This document shows positions 26,201 to 40,000 of a stretch of 64,000 nt of DNA, piece after piece. Position 1 is the stretch's first letter. Every line of letters begins with the position of its first letter. The DNA is from Oasisia sp. SBJ-2009 (Eukaryota; Annelida; Polychaeta; Sabellida; Siboglinidae). The position numbers and the translations under genes are program-made. Under the pieces are notes generated by a model. The model did not search any database and was not told where the DNA came from. It worked only from the letters and a program-made list of their open reading frames with translations. Location of the stretch: contig OZ024865.1 in NCBI GenBank assembly GCA_964017155.1, forward strand, positions 34,890,438-34,954,437, read 5' to 3'.

Positions 26201-29200
26201 TGTACTGGCGGGTAACTGTATAGGTGCACGTGTCCAGTACTCAAGTGTTCTGGCTACTAACATATCCGGGGGTGCACGTGTCGATTACTCAAGTGTTTTC
26301 GCAGTTCAGTTCTAAGTGCGCGTGTCCAGAACTCAAGTGTTCTGGCTACTAACATATCCGGGCGCAAGTGTTGAGTACTCCAGTGTACTCGCTATTATCT
26401 TATCAAATACATACTGTTCATGTATCATACTTCACAGGTTCTTCCAACGTTAATTTACATTTGGTGCCAGTCTTTTGTACTTAGCAGTGTACGTCCAACT
26501 TAAATTCTCCGATTTATGCTCATACTTAATGTTGTACGGGCAACTTAAATTATACTGCTATTGTCTCGTAATTCAAGGTTACAACATACAGGTGTGTCTA
26601 GTACTTAACACGTACTTGCAACGATATATACTGTGGGTATACACTCTATGCATAATACAGGTTTATGTTTATGAGAACAACCCAGTAGTTCTTCCGTTTA
26701 CTTCGCTTATGTTAGGTTTGATGTTGTAGCATGGCTCCAGTGAGACAGTCGGCCCGGCAACGGGCCAGATCGTATCCCACGGGTGACAGCAACGCCACTC
26801 GTCCCTACGGCTCGCTTCGCTCCCGCTGCGGCCACAGGGGTGGCTCAGCAACAACTCGCGGCTTCGGATGCCGCCGTAGCAGATCTTCGTCGCGAGATGA
26901 GTGATATTCGCGAGATGTTGCAATCCGTGCGTCCCGCTATGGCAACACCATCGACCGAAGTGGCTACCGACCCTCCGGCACAGACAGCGGCATCACTTCC
27001 TGGACCTTCGTCTTCCAACTTGCAGAGAGCAGGTATGGTTGACCCTCCTTGGCCCACTGTCGCTGATATGGTAGAGACAGCAGCTGTCCAACCCACTGAT
27101 GATCTTATAGAGGCCATATGTAATCTACCAGGGCCGACGCAGACACGGATATCGCCTATGATCACTAACACCCTGTCTATCCACCACCATGTTCCCGCTA
27201 AAATTCGTTCTAAAGTTTGGTCGCACGAATTTGTCGACATCTTTTCCCTACTCCCTGAAGTTACCTTAGCACAACAAGAGATGGCTTTCACTGTGCGTCT
27301 TGGGGGGGGGGGGTAACGAGCCCACCGTCTGCGTCACCCCTAGGTCGAAGGCCGAGGTTCCTACTTTCTACATGTGGGCGAAGGCTTTTGACATTTTCTC
27401 ATCTGTCCTTCTCTTGAAGCCAGGTCATTTGACGGATGCTCCTAAGCTGCTACAATACCGGCATGTAATCCAGAATCTGTATGAGAGGGGTGGGAACCGG
27501 CGTGGGTACGATGAGTCTTTCAGAACACTCCGATCAGTCGAGGGATGGCCATGGGATCATATGCATTCACAGCTGTGGCTTATGTCTACCCAGCAACCAG
27601 CAGTTAAAGCAGCTCCACACGTCAGGCCCCCCTTTCTCAACAAAGGACTGGGCCCATGCTCTATGGGTACCTGTTACGCGTTCAACATCAACGGTCAGTG
27701 TTCATTCAATCCCTGCAAGTTTAAGCATGTCTGTAAGTGGTGTGGGGGGGCCCATCCCGGTTTCAAATGTACCTCACGTAAGCGTGCCCCTGTCTCCAAT
27801 ACTAGGGGTGGGTTCAGGCAGTAAATCAGTCGTACCTTCGCCAGTTTCGCCTAAAGTGTTGCTAGAGATGTTAAATGGTTACGATAACCTCAAGCGTACA
27901 TATCTGTTTAACGGGTTCACAGTTGGGTTTAGCATAGGATGTTTAGGGATACCAGTACAGAGGGATACTAAAGTAGTCAACATGAAATCTGCATTTCAGT
28001 TTCCATACGTCATAGACGATAGGTTAACAAAAGAACGGGCATTAGGGCGTATATTGGGCCCTTTCACCATGCGTCCAACAAATCCGGTCTTCAGGGTGTC
28101 ACCACTTGGCGTAGTGCCTAAGAAATTGCCTGGGGAATTTCGTATGATCCACAATCTATCTTACCCTCCGGGTGAGTCTGTTAATAATTACATACCAGCT
28201 GAGCTAACTACGGTGCATTATGCGACCATTCAAAATGCAATCTCATTTGTTAAATCTGCACAGTCCATTGTATTTATGGCTAAAGCGGACATTGAATCCG
28301 CATTCAGGATCATTCCGGTGGCACCCAATGACACACCACTGTTGGGCTTCTGTTGGAGAGATAAATATTACATGGATGCTGTCCTTCCCATGGGTTGTGC
28401 TAGTTGGTGTGCTATATTTGAGTCGTTTAGCACAGCTGTGGAGTGGGTGGCAGAGCACAAGGTCGGGTTGACAAAGGTTATACATGTACTAGATGATTTC
28501 CTTGTGTTAGCTGAGTCTAAAGTGAAATGTGAGCGTGATTTGCATGCATTTATGAATATGTGTCAACAGTTAGGTGTCCCTTTAGCACCCGCGAAGACGG
28601 TCGGCCCGTGTACAACTATACAGTTTTTGGGCATTACTATTGACACTGTAGCTATGGAGGCCCGCTTACCTAACGACAAGCTCGACAAAGGTCGCTTATT
28701 GATCCGTTCTTTCCTAGCCAAGCAGAAAGTAACACTCAGAGTTTATAAATCAATGCTACCCCGTTTATTCTGTCCCTTCGCTGTTCGACATCAGACGAGC
28801 AGCGCGTGTGGTTATCCGATCGAGTTCATTATTCACGATTTGCGTTATTTGTTAGTTATATTTGGTTATTGTTATACAGTGTTATTGTGTCTCCCAGCCA
28901 CCTCCCCATACCACACCTGATGTACTCTATAGTTTTTTGACGCTTTTCCCTGTTTCTGATTACGTACACGAGGTTTTCACTAGGTTTTTCCTCTACATTA
29001 TGTACGCGGGGTTTTTAGGGCGGTAAATAAAGCAGGTGGTTTTGGTAGGAGGGAGTGCGGAGTGACCCCCCTGACAATAATGGTAAATATGTTATGAAGA
29101 GAACTGTCACTAATAATCATTGGTAATGTATTAGAAGTTGTAGGTCTTGCTTAGCAAGACAATTGGGGCCGGCATGTTCGCTGTGTATAATGTATGTCTG

Positions 29201-30985
29201 GTATATATCTGTGTTTCATCTGATGTATCTCATTTAATATAATGTCAATAAAATGGCCAATTTCAATCATCACTTGTTTTGCATTGCTGTTTTTCCCCCT
29301 AGGAGTCTGTATATGCAGCGGGTACATACATGTCATTTATTGGGTAAGTTGCAAAGCTCCCAGTGCAGAGGGCATGAAGGCTGGTTGATAGATACATCAA
29401 TAAATATATGGAAAATTAGTCCCAGACTTTCTGTGAGACACAAGGCTGAAGACGCTGACTGGTGGAAAGACTGTGGTGGTTTTTAGTGTGCTGAAAAAAA
29501 ATCCTCAAACACATTTTGTGGTAGGAACTGATGAGCACTTCATGGTGGTTAGTGTAGCAATTGTGTTACTTGGGGGGAGATTGTCTCCAATCTGAGTCTT
29601 ATGAAAGGCAATTATTTTTATGTGAAATGAGTACAGTAGGGCAGGCATGCCAGTAGGTTCAGTGCTATGACGTATCTGCAGTGTGATGACACGTGTTAGG
29701 CAAAGGGTAGTTGACGAAGTGATTTTTCGCCATTTTTTCTTACATGACCCTGTGGATGCAGAAAAACATCTTAGTAGAAAGGATAAAAACAACAACTACC
29801 GATGGAATGGCACAGTTACATGTCAACTTGACAATGGAGAGAGAGGTCTATCGGTGCACGTCGTACTGTATCGAACACCGCATTAAATTAGATGACACTC
29901 ACGGCATTGATGGAAGTCATCTGTGGCATAATATCCTGTGTGTGACTGTGTCTCAGGTCACTCTAGAGCTACACAGTGTAAATAACAACCAGATAGCATA
30001 TGTAAACAGAAACAAATGCTCGGGACATACACCATTTGCGGATGGCTTGTGAACCCTGGCCTTGAGATTAGATGCATAAGATGGGAATGAGAGTTTTACG
30101 CTTTTTACAAACATAGGATAAGTTCTGGTGAAACACAGGTCACTGAGGCTGAGGCCAGTAGATGCAGAGGACAACTTGTAGATGCTGGTTACCAAGAAGC
30201 AGGAACTTTCTGAGTGACGCATACTTGTCAATATGCACATGGGAAACTACAAAATGCTTGTTTTTCCTATTTATAGTGTTCAGTACATTTTTATACTTTA
30301 AAACACATCCAGAAAGGTTATTGGTGAATACTGATTAAAATAGGTGTGAGTGTGAAGAACTGTATACAGACCCGTGTCAGCTAGAATAATTGATAGTGCT
30401 TAATTTTCTTGCTCTGATACAAGGTTATTTTTAAATGCAAACACATGGGTGATTTACGATTACAAATAAAAATTTGTATTTATTTTGAATCCTGTAGGCT
30501 TCAGTGGGCTGGTCGTTACTGTGAGGATTGCCCACATGCTGGTGCCATAGATGTACAGGCAAACGACAATGTCCCAGTATAACCTGTCTTCAAATATCAC
30601 GCTATCTGCATGTGAATGACACTATCTGCATGTCTTTAATCCGGTTGAAAACAAACTGTACTACAGGGTATGTGAATTCATCGATCAACTGAACTGGAAC
30701 TTTGGAGAGAATTATGGAATTGGATACCAGATTTCTATTGATGAAAGCCTGGTACAGTGCAAAGGCTGACTGTCGTGGCGTCAGTTTATTCCAAGTAAGC
30801 AGGTATGCATTGGAATCAAATGTTGGGTGCCTGCCGATGCCATGAACTGGTTCGTTGCACGATTTCAAGTATACACAGGGAGGGATGCTAACACAGGCAC
30901 AAATGTACCGCTAAATATACTGAAGGAAGAATACGAGAATATACACAATATATATACACATACATATATATATATACACATACAT

Positions 30986-31017
<32 letters not shown>

Positions 31018-34000
31018 GAATATACACAATAAGCATGTTGGCAAATTTTACATATCTTGCGCCTTATTCGAGTGGCTGTTGCAAGGGGATCTATACATGT
31101 GGCACAGTATGAAAAGGTGGAATCGGCTTCCCCAATGCAATCTACCTCCCACGTCAACCACAGGGAGGTAGGTGGTGGCCAGGTAGACACCCACACACTG
31201 CTTGGCAATTGACAGAGATATGTAGTTTCAATAAAAAAAAAAACGAATTCTTCATCCACTTTCTGTGACAACAACTGTGACTTGAGGTAGCCTCCCGACA
31301 TCACTCTTGGCAGATTTCAACAGTGATGTTGACAGAGAGGTGACTGTGTCCACCAGCTTGAACAACGCAAGAGAATTTCCTGATTTGGCCGACAATGTGC
31401 ACAGTGATCTTGTGGACGATGTAACAAATAGCTACGGGTTTGGATTTTGTATTACAGCAAACATTGCAATGAAATGTACTCATTGCAATGAACTTCGTTC
31501 GGTTAGTTGAGTCACGCACATTTCAGATTATGGATGGCGATGACAAAATCACCCTTGTTGCCTTTTTTCTTGTGAAATAATGTAGGTCATGCATGAAACT
31601 TTATATCATATTTACCGATTATGACAACGAATCATCCATAATTGTTTACTCCCAACTTTATTGTGATGCCTGTTTTTGTTTACTGAAATTTAATAAATGC
31701 TTTTCTTTACTATTCAACATGTCAACAGTACTCATTACCACTAGTTCCCCAAGTTAATAAGGTTGGAGCAGACAATGCTACGAAATGTACTCGTTGCAAT
31801 ATTTGCAGGTTTGGGTTTAGGGTTATATCGTACAATGCTACGAAATGTACTCGTTGCAACAGCTGCGGGTTTGGGTTCAGAGTTATAGCAAACAATGCTA
31901 CGAAATGTACTCGTTGCAACAGCTTCGGGTTTGGGTTTCGGGTTATATCATACAATGCTACGAAATGTATTCGTTGCAATGAACCACATTCGGTTAGTTT
32001 TGTGTCATGCACATTTCAGATTATGGATGGCGATGACACAATCAGCCTTGTTTCCTTTTCCTTGTGAAATATTATTGGACATACAAGAAACATTTTATAT
32101 ATTTTTATTATGACAATGTGCCCAATGTGTTCAGGAGGTCTGAAGAGCATTATAAGCTAAAGTATCTCGGGAATGGTGACTCAAAGAGTTACTCAAGTGT
32201 GGCTGAATGTGAGTTTACACACTGGAACATGGCTTCGTGCAACGCAAGACACTTTAAGGGGGATGATGTGTAAGGAATAGCCACTGTTTTAGTTTTCCTG
32301 ATGACAAAATCACCTGTCGTTCACTCATGTTGCCTTTTTCTTGTGAAATTATGTAGGTCATACATAACACATTATTTTATATTTATCTATTATGACAATG
32401 AATAAATATTTCCTCCCAGCTTTACTGTGATGCCTGCTACGATCTGCACACGCTGCAACAACTGCATGTTTGGGTTTAGGGTAATAGCGAACAATGCTAC
32501 GAAATGTACTCGTTGCAATATCTTCGAGTTTGGGTTTGGGTTATATCGTACAATGCTACGAAATCTACTCGTTGCGATAGCTTCGGGTTTAGGGTTATAT
32601 CGTACAATGCTACAAAATATACTCGTTGCAATAGCTTCGGGTTTGGGTTTAGGGTTATATCGTACAATGCTACGAAATATACTCGTTGCAATAGCTTCGG
32701 GTTTGGGTTTAGGGTTATATCGTACAATGCTACGAAATGTACTCGTTGCAATAGCTGCGGGCTTGGGTTTAGAATTACAGCAGACAATGCTACAAAACAT
32801 ACTTGTTGCAATGAACCACATTCGGTTAGTTCTGTGTCACGCACATTTCGTATTATAGACGGCGATAACAAAATCAACCTTGCTGCCTTTTTCTTGTGAA
32901 ATGCTATGTCATACAAGAAACATTATTTCATATTTACTGGTTATGACAAAGAACACTTCATAATTATTTACTCCCAACTTTACTGTGATGTCTGTTTTTA
33001 TTTACTGAAACAGAATGTATGTTTTTCTTTACAGGTCAAAAGGAAACTGAACTAATATGTTTAGAACCACTAGACCCACAAGTTAAAATGGCATACAGAA
33101 CAGTTGTACATGTCCAGGATTTTTGACAAGATTCTACGGCCATGCAGCAACCTGCACAGTAAATGTCTGTCATGTGAATGTTCACTGAGTGATACCAGTT
33201 TGTGTTGTGTGTTGCATCTGTGACAGCTTCCACAGTCCCAGTGGTGTGTACACCAGCGCTGCACCTACGATCAGGTATCCGACTCAGTGTAACGAGAGAA
33301 GTTACAAGAACTGACAAGCTGCCCAATAAATGTTGTTGTGTGTGACAGATTACACAAATCAAGTGATTTACGTCACAAACTACCTCGTCTTTTGTCATGT
33401 TTTATCCGGATTTCATGTAAAATGCTACTTCCATATTAAAGTATACATATAAAATTATGGAAATAGTAAGGAGTCATTTTTCAAAATCACATTTTTAATC
33501 CTTAATGCCTACCTTAAGTTGGGTCATAGGAAGACACCACATAATGTGTCTTGAACACAAAATAACAATATTTCTTAAATATTGTTTGTATAATACTATG
33601 TGTAATGTTGTTGTTACCGATATATAAAATTGGATGTTATTTGTTTATTAGGTGCTTCCTGAAGTCAAGATCCAGGGTTGTTCATTTCACTGGACATAGG
33701 CCATCTGGTGGAAAACTCAGGAAATTGGCCTGACAGTCGCATATCGCCAAGATCCAGGGATGTGAGAGGTTTGCTGCCAACTCCCCACCCTGCCACCCGA
33801 TGAGATCCAAGACACGTTTGCTCGACTCAGCATTCGAGCAACGACGGACCACCTGGAGCAGCTCTTCAGATATGTCAGCACCACGTGGGTCGACAGCATC
33901 TTGTGCCCCCCCAGCGTGGTCCATCTTTGGAAAATCAGTCAGGACCAACAACGACGTAGAGGGTTGGCACCGGCGCCTCAATGAACGTGCGAAGAACGGC

Positions 34001-37000
34001 CCTGGCCAACCTCTATGTCCTCATCGCCCTACTGCACGGAGAAGCGCAGCTCATGTCAATCCATGCGCAGCTGGTGTCGGAGTGAAAGCTCAAGCGGCAC
34101 CAGCGGCAAACGTACTTGAGGTACGAGACCCAACTCTTCTCGTTGTGGGCAGAGTATGAGGCTGGCAACCGCACTGCATCTGCAGTGCGTTGCATATGCC
34201 GGTTATGACAGATTGCGTGCTCATGTTACATCACTACCCGTTTACATACGTTCATGTTTTTCTCATCTTCCACCCCCGTTATTGTTACATTATTTTGTGT
34301 TGGTTAATTGCCGCCTACTGGTGAAACAATGACTGGGTGCTGGATGGCTATTCCGGCCCATAGTTCCCCCCCCCCAGTCTGCCCCGGGTATCTTCAAATA
34401 CACCAAAATGTGCGCGACATTGGGCTGACAGGCCTGCTATTTGCCTGGCGGCAATAAGACAACCAATTTCGCACCCTTCGTCAGACTGACCCCATCAATT
34501 TCCCATGGGCACAACCCAGATGGGACTTCTTCTTCCGGTGCATGTACGCCAAACCCATCCAAGGGGGGTCTAGTCGTGCTCAATTGTACCAGAAAGGGGG
34601 GAAATGTAACGCCCACAAGTGCCGCTTCAAACACATGTGTTCCAAATGTCAGGCAAACTCACGAAGGAATTTGTGTACGTCCTGAGTACATTTATTAAAT
34701 GACTTTTATCAACAACAACGTTTATTTATTGTAGCAAACAACCTCAGGTCTCTGCCAGTATAAGCATCAGCAGGATATCATTTACAATTTTGGTTACGTT
34801 ATACACATTAAGGCGATTTTTTTTGGTTATAATGTTGTTACGTTTGTTACAATGGACTCCGGGCCATGTTACACAGACGACTGTTTTCTGCGTGAAATAG
34901 CCCTACAGTGCGACATTAGCGACCTGTGGCAACACAGTGTATATTAACACACAGGTTAATGTTTGCATAATATTATGTGTAATGTTGTTGATACCGATAT
35001 ATAAAATTGGAAGTTGTTTCTTTATTAGGTGCTTCCTGAAGTCGAGATCCAGGGTTGTTCATTTCACTGGACGTAGGCCGTCTGGCGGAAAACTCAGGAA
35101 ATTGGACTGACAGTGGCGTATCGCCAAGATGCGGGGACGTGAGAGGTCTGCCGTTGAGTCCTCACCCTGCTACTCCTGCCACCAGATGAAATCCAAGGCG
35201 TGTTTGATTGGCTGAACAATCATGCAACGACGGACCACCTGGAGCAACTCTTACGGTATGTCCACACCACGTGGGTCAACAGCGTCTTGTGGTCCCCCTG
35301 AGCGTGGTCCATCTTTGGAAAGTCGATCAGGACCAACAATGACGTAGAGGGTTGGCACCGGCGCCTAAACGAATGTGCCAAGAACGGCCAAGGCCAAACT
35401 CTATGTCCTGATCGCGCTACGACACAGGGAAGGGCAGCTCGTACCAGAGGTACCAAATGAGATTGTTCGCGTTGTGGACAGAAATGGTACTGTGAGAATG
35501 GCCCAATTCCTCGCCGAAGGAAAGCTGGTGGCAGGAGAATGAGTGCCAGGATCCTGTCCTATGAAGACATCTGCCAAATATACCGCTTCATTGACAATTA
35601 CACTGAGGACAATGCACTTGGTGTGCCTGGGTTTCAGTTTAAGGAGACTTGGTGAGACTGACTCATTATGTTACACTTGCATTGCTGACCAGCTGCTGTG
35701 TAGCAACTTTGTCGTTGTGTGTGTGTGACTGTTATGTAAATTATGAAATCTTCGTACGTACGTACGTATATATATATATAAATATATGGAAATATGCTGC
35801 CACAACAAGGCTGCATATGGATTTTTATGCTGGCAACAACGCGAGATGAGTGGTGAATGGCCAGCTTTATTATGGTAATTTATGTTAATCTTGGCACGTG
35901 ACAAGATAACAGTCACTTCGCCCAGCGTAAGCAGACGGAGTGGGTTTGGAAATTTTGGTTGCTTTCTGCGTTCAACGTTTGCGGCGATATTTTTGCGATT
36001 TGTATACATCTGCCGTTGCTGTATTCGCGGTTGCGTCGCCCCGTCCGTTCCTGCCGCTGTCATCCTGCGCACGAGGTGATTGTTGACGCTGTTCAAAGAT
36101 TTACCCAGCTGAGTGTTTTTTCCTTTGTTCTCCGCCATCTTGTTTTAATTCTCGTCACTGGCCTTACATGTTACCATGTCAGTTCCGATTTCTCCGTGTC
36201 AGATTTTAGTCTTGGGTCATAGTTATGTTTACTGGGTTGGGGCGTTTGTTCGGTCGGCGAGCCCGACTTCGGCCGGTCTGTTTGGCGATTTTACGGTGGC
36301 GGGCCGACCCTGTGAGATTGCCTACGAGGGAATCCGCGGAGCAACGGTCGCCACCTTATTATCGCCCTCCGTCATGTCCCGGGTTGTTGCGCGTCGCGCG
36401 GACGTTGTGATCCTTCATATTGCTGGAAATGATATATGCGGACGGTCTGCCAGTCCGCCTATCATGGTTGCATTGGATGTACTTCGTCTCGCGCGTCGCC
36501 TCCTCGAATCCGGTACTAAACGGGTGGCCGTTTGTCAGGTTTGCCAACGGAGTCGCTGGCGCGGCCTTTCCTACGAGGAAGGCGCCGTTATCTCGAGGCC
36601 TTTTGCCGTGACTCGGACGGTGTTTTCTTTTGGAGGCATAAGCGACTGTGGAATAGAGTGCACAGGGTTTTTCGCGCCGACGGCGTCCATTTTAACAATG
36701 TGGGGAACTACCGGTTTTATCGTAGCCTGAGGGGAGCGATGATGAAGGCTGTTCAGCAGGTGTTCAGGTGACCGGGGGGAGTTTGCTAGCGTCTTGATGT
36801 ATCGCTTTCTATTTGTATGTTTTATCTCATGTATCTGCATTTTGAATAAAGGATATGAAACCCTCCCTACTTTTACATTGATGACACTGGCAGGTTTGAC
36901 ATTGGCGCCTAGTTCGGTTCCTCTGACGGCTTGTATATATATAGGTCCTGTTTGTGATTGTCATTTCCCGCTATAACACGTCTGGCTTTTCTCTTTGGTT

Positions 37001-40000
37001 AGTGGTGCCTTGTGCTTCAGGGTGGTTGTCACATGTTATGTTTTCCTGCCTTGTAGTGTGTATCACTGTTTGCTGCCCTGTCATGTTGTTTACTTAGTTC
37101 CTTGGACAGTTCTCGTGTTTCTCCCTGTTGTCCCATTACACGCACTGTTGTGCTCTTAGTCACGGTTTTGCTGCTCTGGCAGTTGTTTGTATGTTGCCCT
37201 GTTGGGTTTCTTCGTGTTTCCTGTGTTATGTTTTCCCGTTTTGTAGTGGGTGTGTCCCTGTTGCTCACCTGTCACATTGTGTTACTTGGTTAATTTGACA
37301 GGTCTCATGTTCTCCCTGTTGTCTAATTGCATGCGTTGTAGTGCTATTTGTCACTGTTTTGCTGCTCCTGCAGTTTTTGCACGTTGCCCTGTTGGGTTCC
37401 AGTTAATCCATTCGTGCTTAGTTCGGTCTTGGCTGCCAGGCATTGTAGTGCTGGTGTCACTGTTTGCTGTCTTGACAGTTTTTGCTTGGCAGCTGCATCT
37501 TTTGTGTTTGTCAGTGTTTTGCTCCTGTGTCTCTATTCGCGTATATACATACCGTAGTGCTTGTGTCACTGTTTGCTGCTATTGCAGTTTGGTACATGCT
37601 GTTTTCTGGTTTCCCTGCTACCACCTTGTTATCTCTATGTGTTCTCCTGTCACCCCTGGGTTGCTCAGCATTGTAGTGCTTGTGTCACTGTTTGCTGCCC
37701 TCGCAGTTTTTTGCTGGACAACCTATCCCTTCTTTGGTCTTCTGCTTCTCTCTTTTCACGCAACTAGTGCCTTTAAGGGCCACAGTTTCCGCATCGGGGC
37801 CGCCACGGCTGCCGCGTTGCGGGGCGAGTCTGATGCTCAGATTCGCGCGGCAGGCAGATGGACATCAGATGCTTTCCGGCGATATATTCGCATTGCGTAA
37901 TGTTTTCATGTCTTTTTATACATTTCGCTGTAGTTGTTCCGTTCGTTGTATTGGTGGGGCGGTCACATGTGGCTCGGTGACCGGTGGCGTAATTGCCCCA
38001 CTTCTAGGTGTAGGCTAAATAATTATTCGAAATTTACTATCTGGTTAGTGTAGATTAGGGTTGGTGTGAATGAACGGTGTGATTGATTAATACATTATAA
38101 TACTTATTAATGATAAGGTTTTATAACCACAGCAGTAATGCTACTATACGTTGTATGTTGAAATGTGGGCTCTGTCTACCTGAGGGGGAGGTGACGCGTA
38201 TGAGGAAGCCTGGCCTTGGGGAGTAGAGCCCACATTTCTCTTTCTTTTAACAATTTTATAAGCAATAAACGTCATTACTTTGGCCATCTTTCATCACTAC
38301 TTTTGACTCGTGTTGGTGCTTGCATAAATATAAATATATATAAATTATTGGTGTTGATGAATGTATATATGACACATTAAATTTGTTCGATTTTCACATT
38401 TTGAGTTTGCCACTATTTGAGGATTTAATAATATATAATATTTATCAAATTTGGAAATATGTTATTTCTTTTGAAAGTAATAATTTTATATATTAATGGA
38501 ATTGTTCGGTCTTATAAATTAATAAAATCCAACTTATAAAATCCAATTTAATTTCTCATATAGAATATAAGCAAAGGTCGATCGATCAGTGCGCTGAAAC
38601 TGCACAAGATACTGCAAATATTAACTATGAACTCGTCAGTCGATCGAGGCCATAAATAATGCAGTTATAATATTATATACAATTTTTGCTTTACGTGTCA
38701 CCCTTTTGGATAAGTTTGTTTGTTTTATCATTTTGGTTTGGTTGTCGGGTTGTTGCCATTTTGGCTGTGCACGGTGAACTTGTGGACACTCTAGGGGGGA
38801 CGATGGGCACAAATTTCCATGGATTATATATTCTGTGTTGTGTAATGTACATGTTGCAATGAACCACATTTGGTTTAGTTTTGTTTGATGCACATTTCAG
38901 CACCGGAACAACCACGATGGCCATACACAGGTTTGTTGACGCTCATCCTTCGTGGATGTGTGAAGACATTTCCGAAAGTGATGACCTTTCACAAACTATC
39001 ATGAAGCCAACGTACGAAAGGATAGTCAAGTACAGAGGTCACCAACGGCGACTTCCAACCCGCTGAGATCACCAACGCCAGAAACGACACCTCTGTGTAT
39101 TATGATAGAAGAATCACCACACTCATCATCGCCGCCCTATTCACCAATTTTACCAACGTCGACATCCTACCAACCTGAGAACCCTTTGCCATGCAGCGTG
39201 ACACCACACATAGGGTTGTCGCTGGATTTGCTGCTGTTGTTGCCAAGCGATTACAACTTTCCATGCTGTAGTCAAAACAGTATTCTCGCAAGGACAAGAC
39301 GTCTGTGTCACTCTCCTCGAACCTGTGGTCTGTCATCTGGACCACATGAATGAGTTTGGGAGAAGACCCATATGCATGATTACTACATTATACGTAACAT
39401 AACTAGCCCGACGACCCTAAGTCGGCTAGGTGACGGTGCAATGATACAGAAAGTAGCGTCATTGTGGATTGTGGATGACGGACTAGGTGACATCGACCCG
39501 TCTCTAAGAAAGGCGGTCGAACATAACTTAGATCATTCTGTTGACTGAAACATTGTCAGTTTTATCAACAACCATTTATTCCAGCTTAGTTCTTGTGGGC
39601 GAGATTCTTTGACACACTGATGTGTTGATTTGTGTCGTATAATCTGGGATATCTGGCAAAGCTACCCGAGGCAAAATTACGATTGGTTCTCAACAAGTTG
39701 ATTGGAACGAGGCTTCGCAAGACCTTGAGAATGACAACTTGGGGTGCAACAACCAGGTACACCAGTTGAGATGTCAACACCACAGAGAAACCCAACTGAA
39801 CTGACTCTTAAAGGAACAAAATTGCACTAAGTAAGGTTTATAAATATTGGCATGCACAAACACGACATCTAACAGTATTTTGTGCAAAGCTAACTTATAA
39901 TAGTGACTGTACGGTAGCCGAAGTTATTGAATTGCTGTCCGTCGAGATTTGCGTGTTTCTTTTGTGAATCTTCTTCGTTAGAGGGATGCAAGTGATTTCT

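Larger units (their letters stand above)
25013..29250 (+). mobile_element. Ngaro/DIRS-like tyrosine-recombinase retrotransposon, degenerate
   Basis: The order is a 150-bp direct repeat (25014-25168), SGNH hydrolase ORF, gag-like ORF, reverse transcriptase ORF, second repeat copy (28740-28893), then an untranslated tail. No integrase or aspartic protease is seen. The RT is of the DIRS order (HVLDDFL at the active site). No tyrosine recombinase remains in this copy. Direct rather than inverted repeats favour Ngaro over DIRS1. The boundaries are approximate. Confidence 0.72.
35880..38240 (+). mobile_element. Second Ngaro/DIRS-like remnant (SGNH hydrolase plus tyrosine recombinase end)
   Basis: Contains an SGNH hydrolase frame, a low-complexity stretch and the C-terminal end of a tyrosine recombinase. 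It closes with a short inverted repeat. No RT remains. It is diverged from the 25-29 kb element, so it is a separate family member. Confidence 0.6.

Noticed and set aside
31771..32815. Interstitial telomere from a chromosome fusion
   Set aside because: The G-rich words are embedded in 60-bp units with unrelated sequence. There is no pure TTAGGG run.
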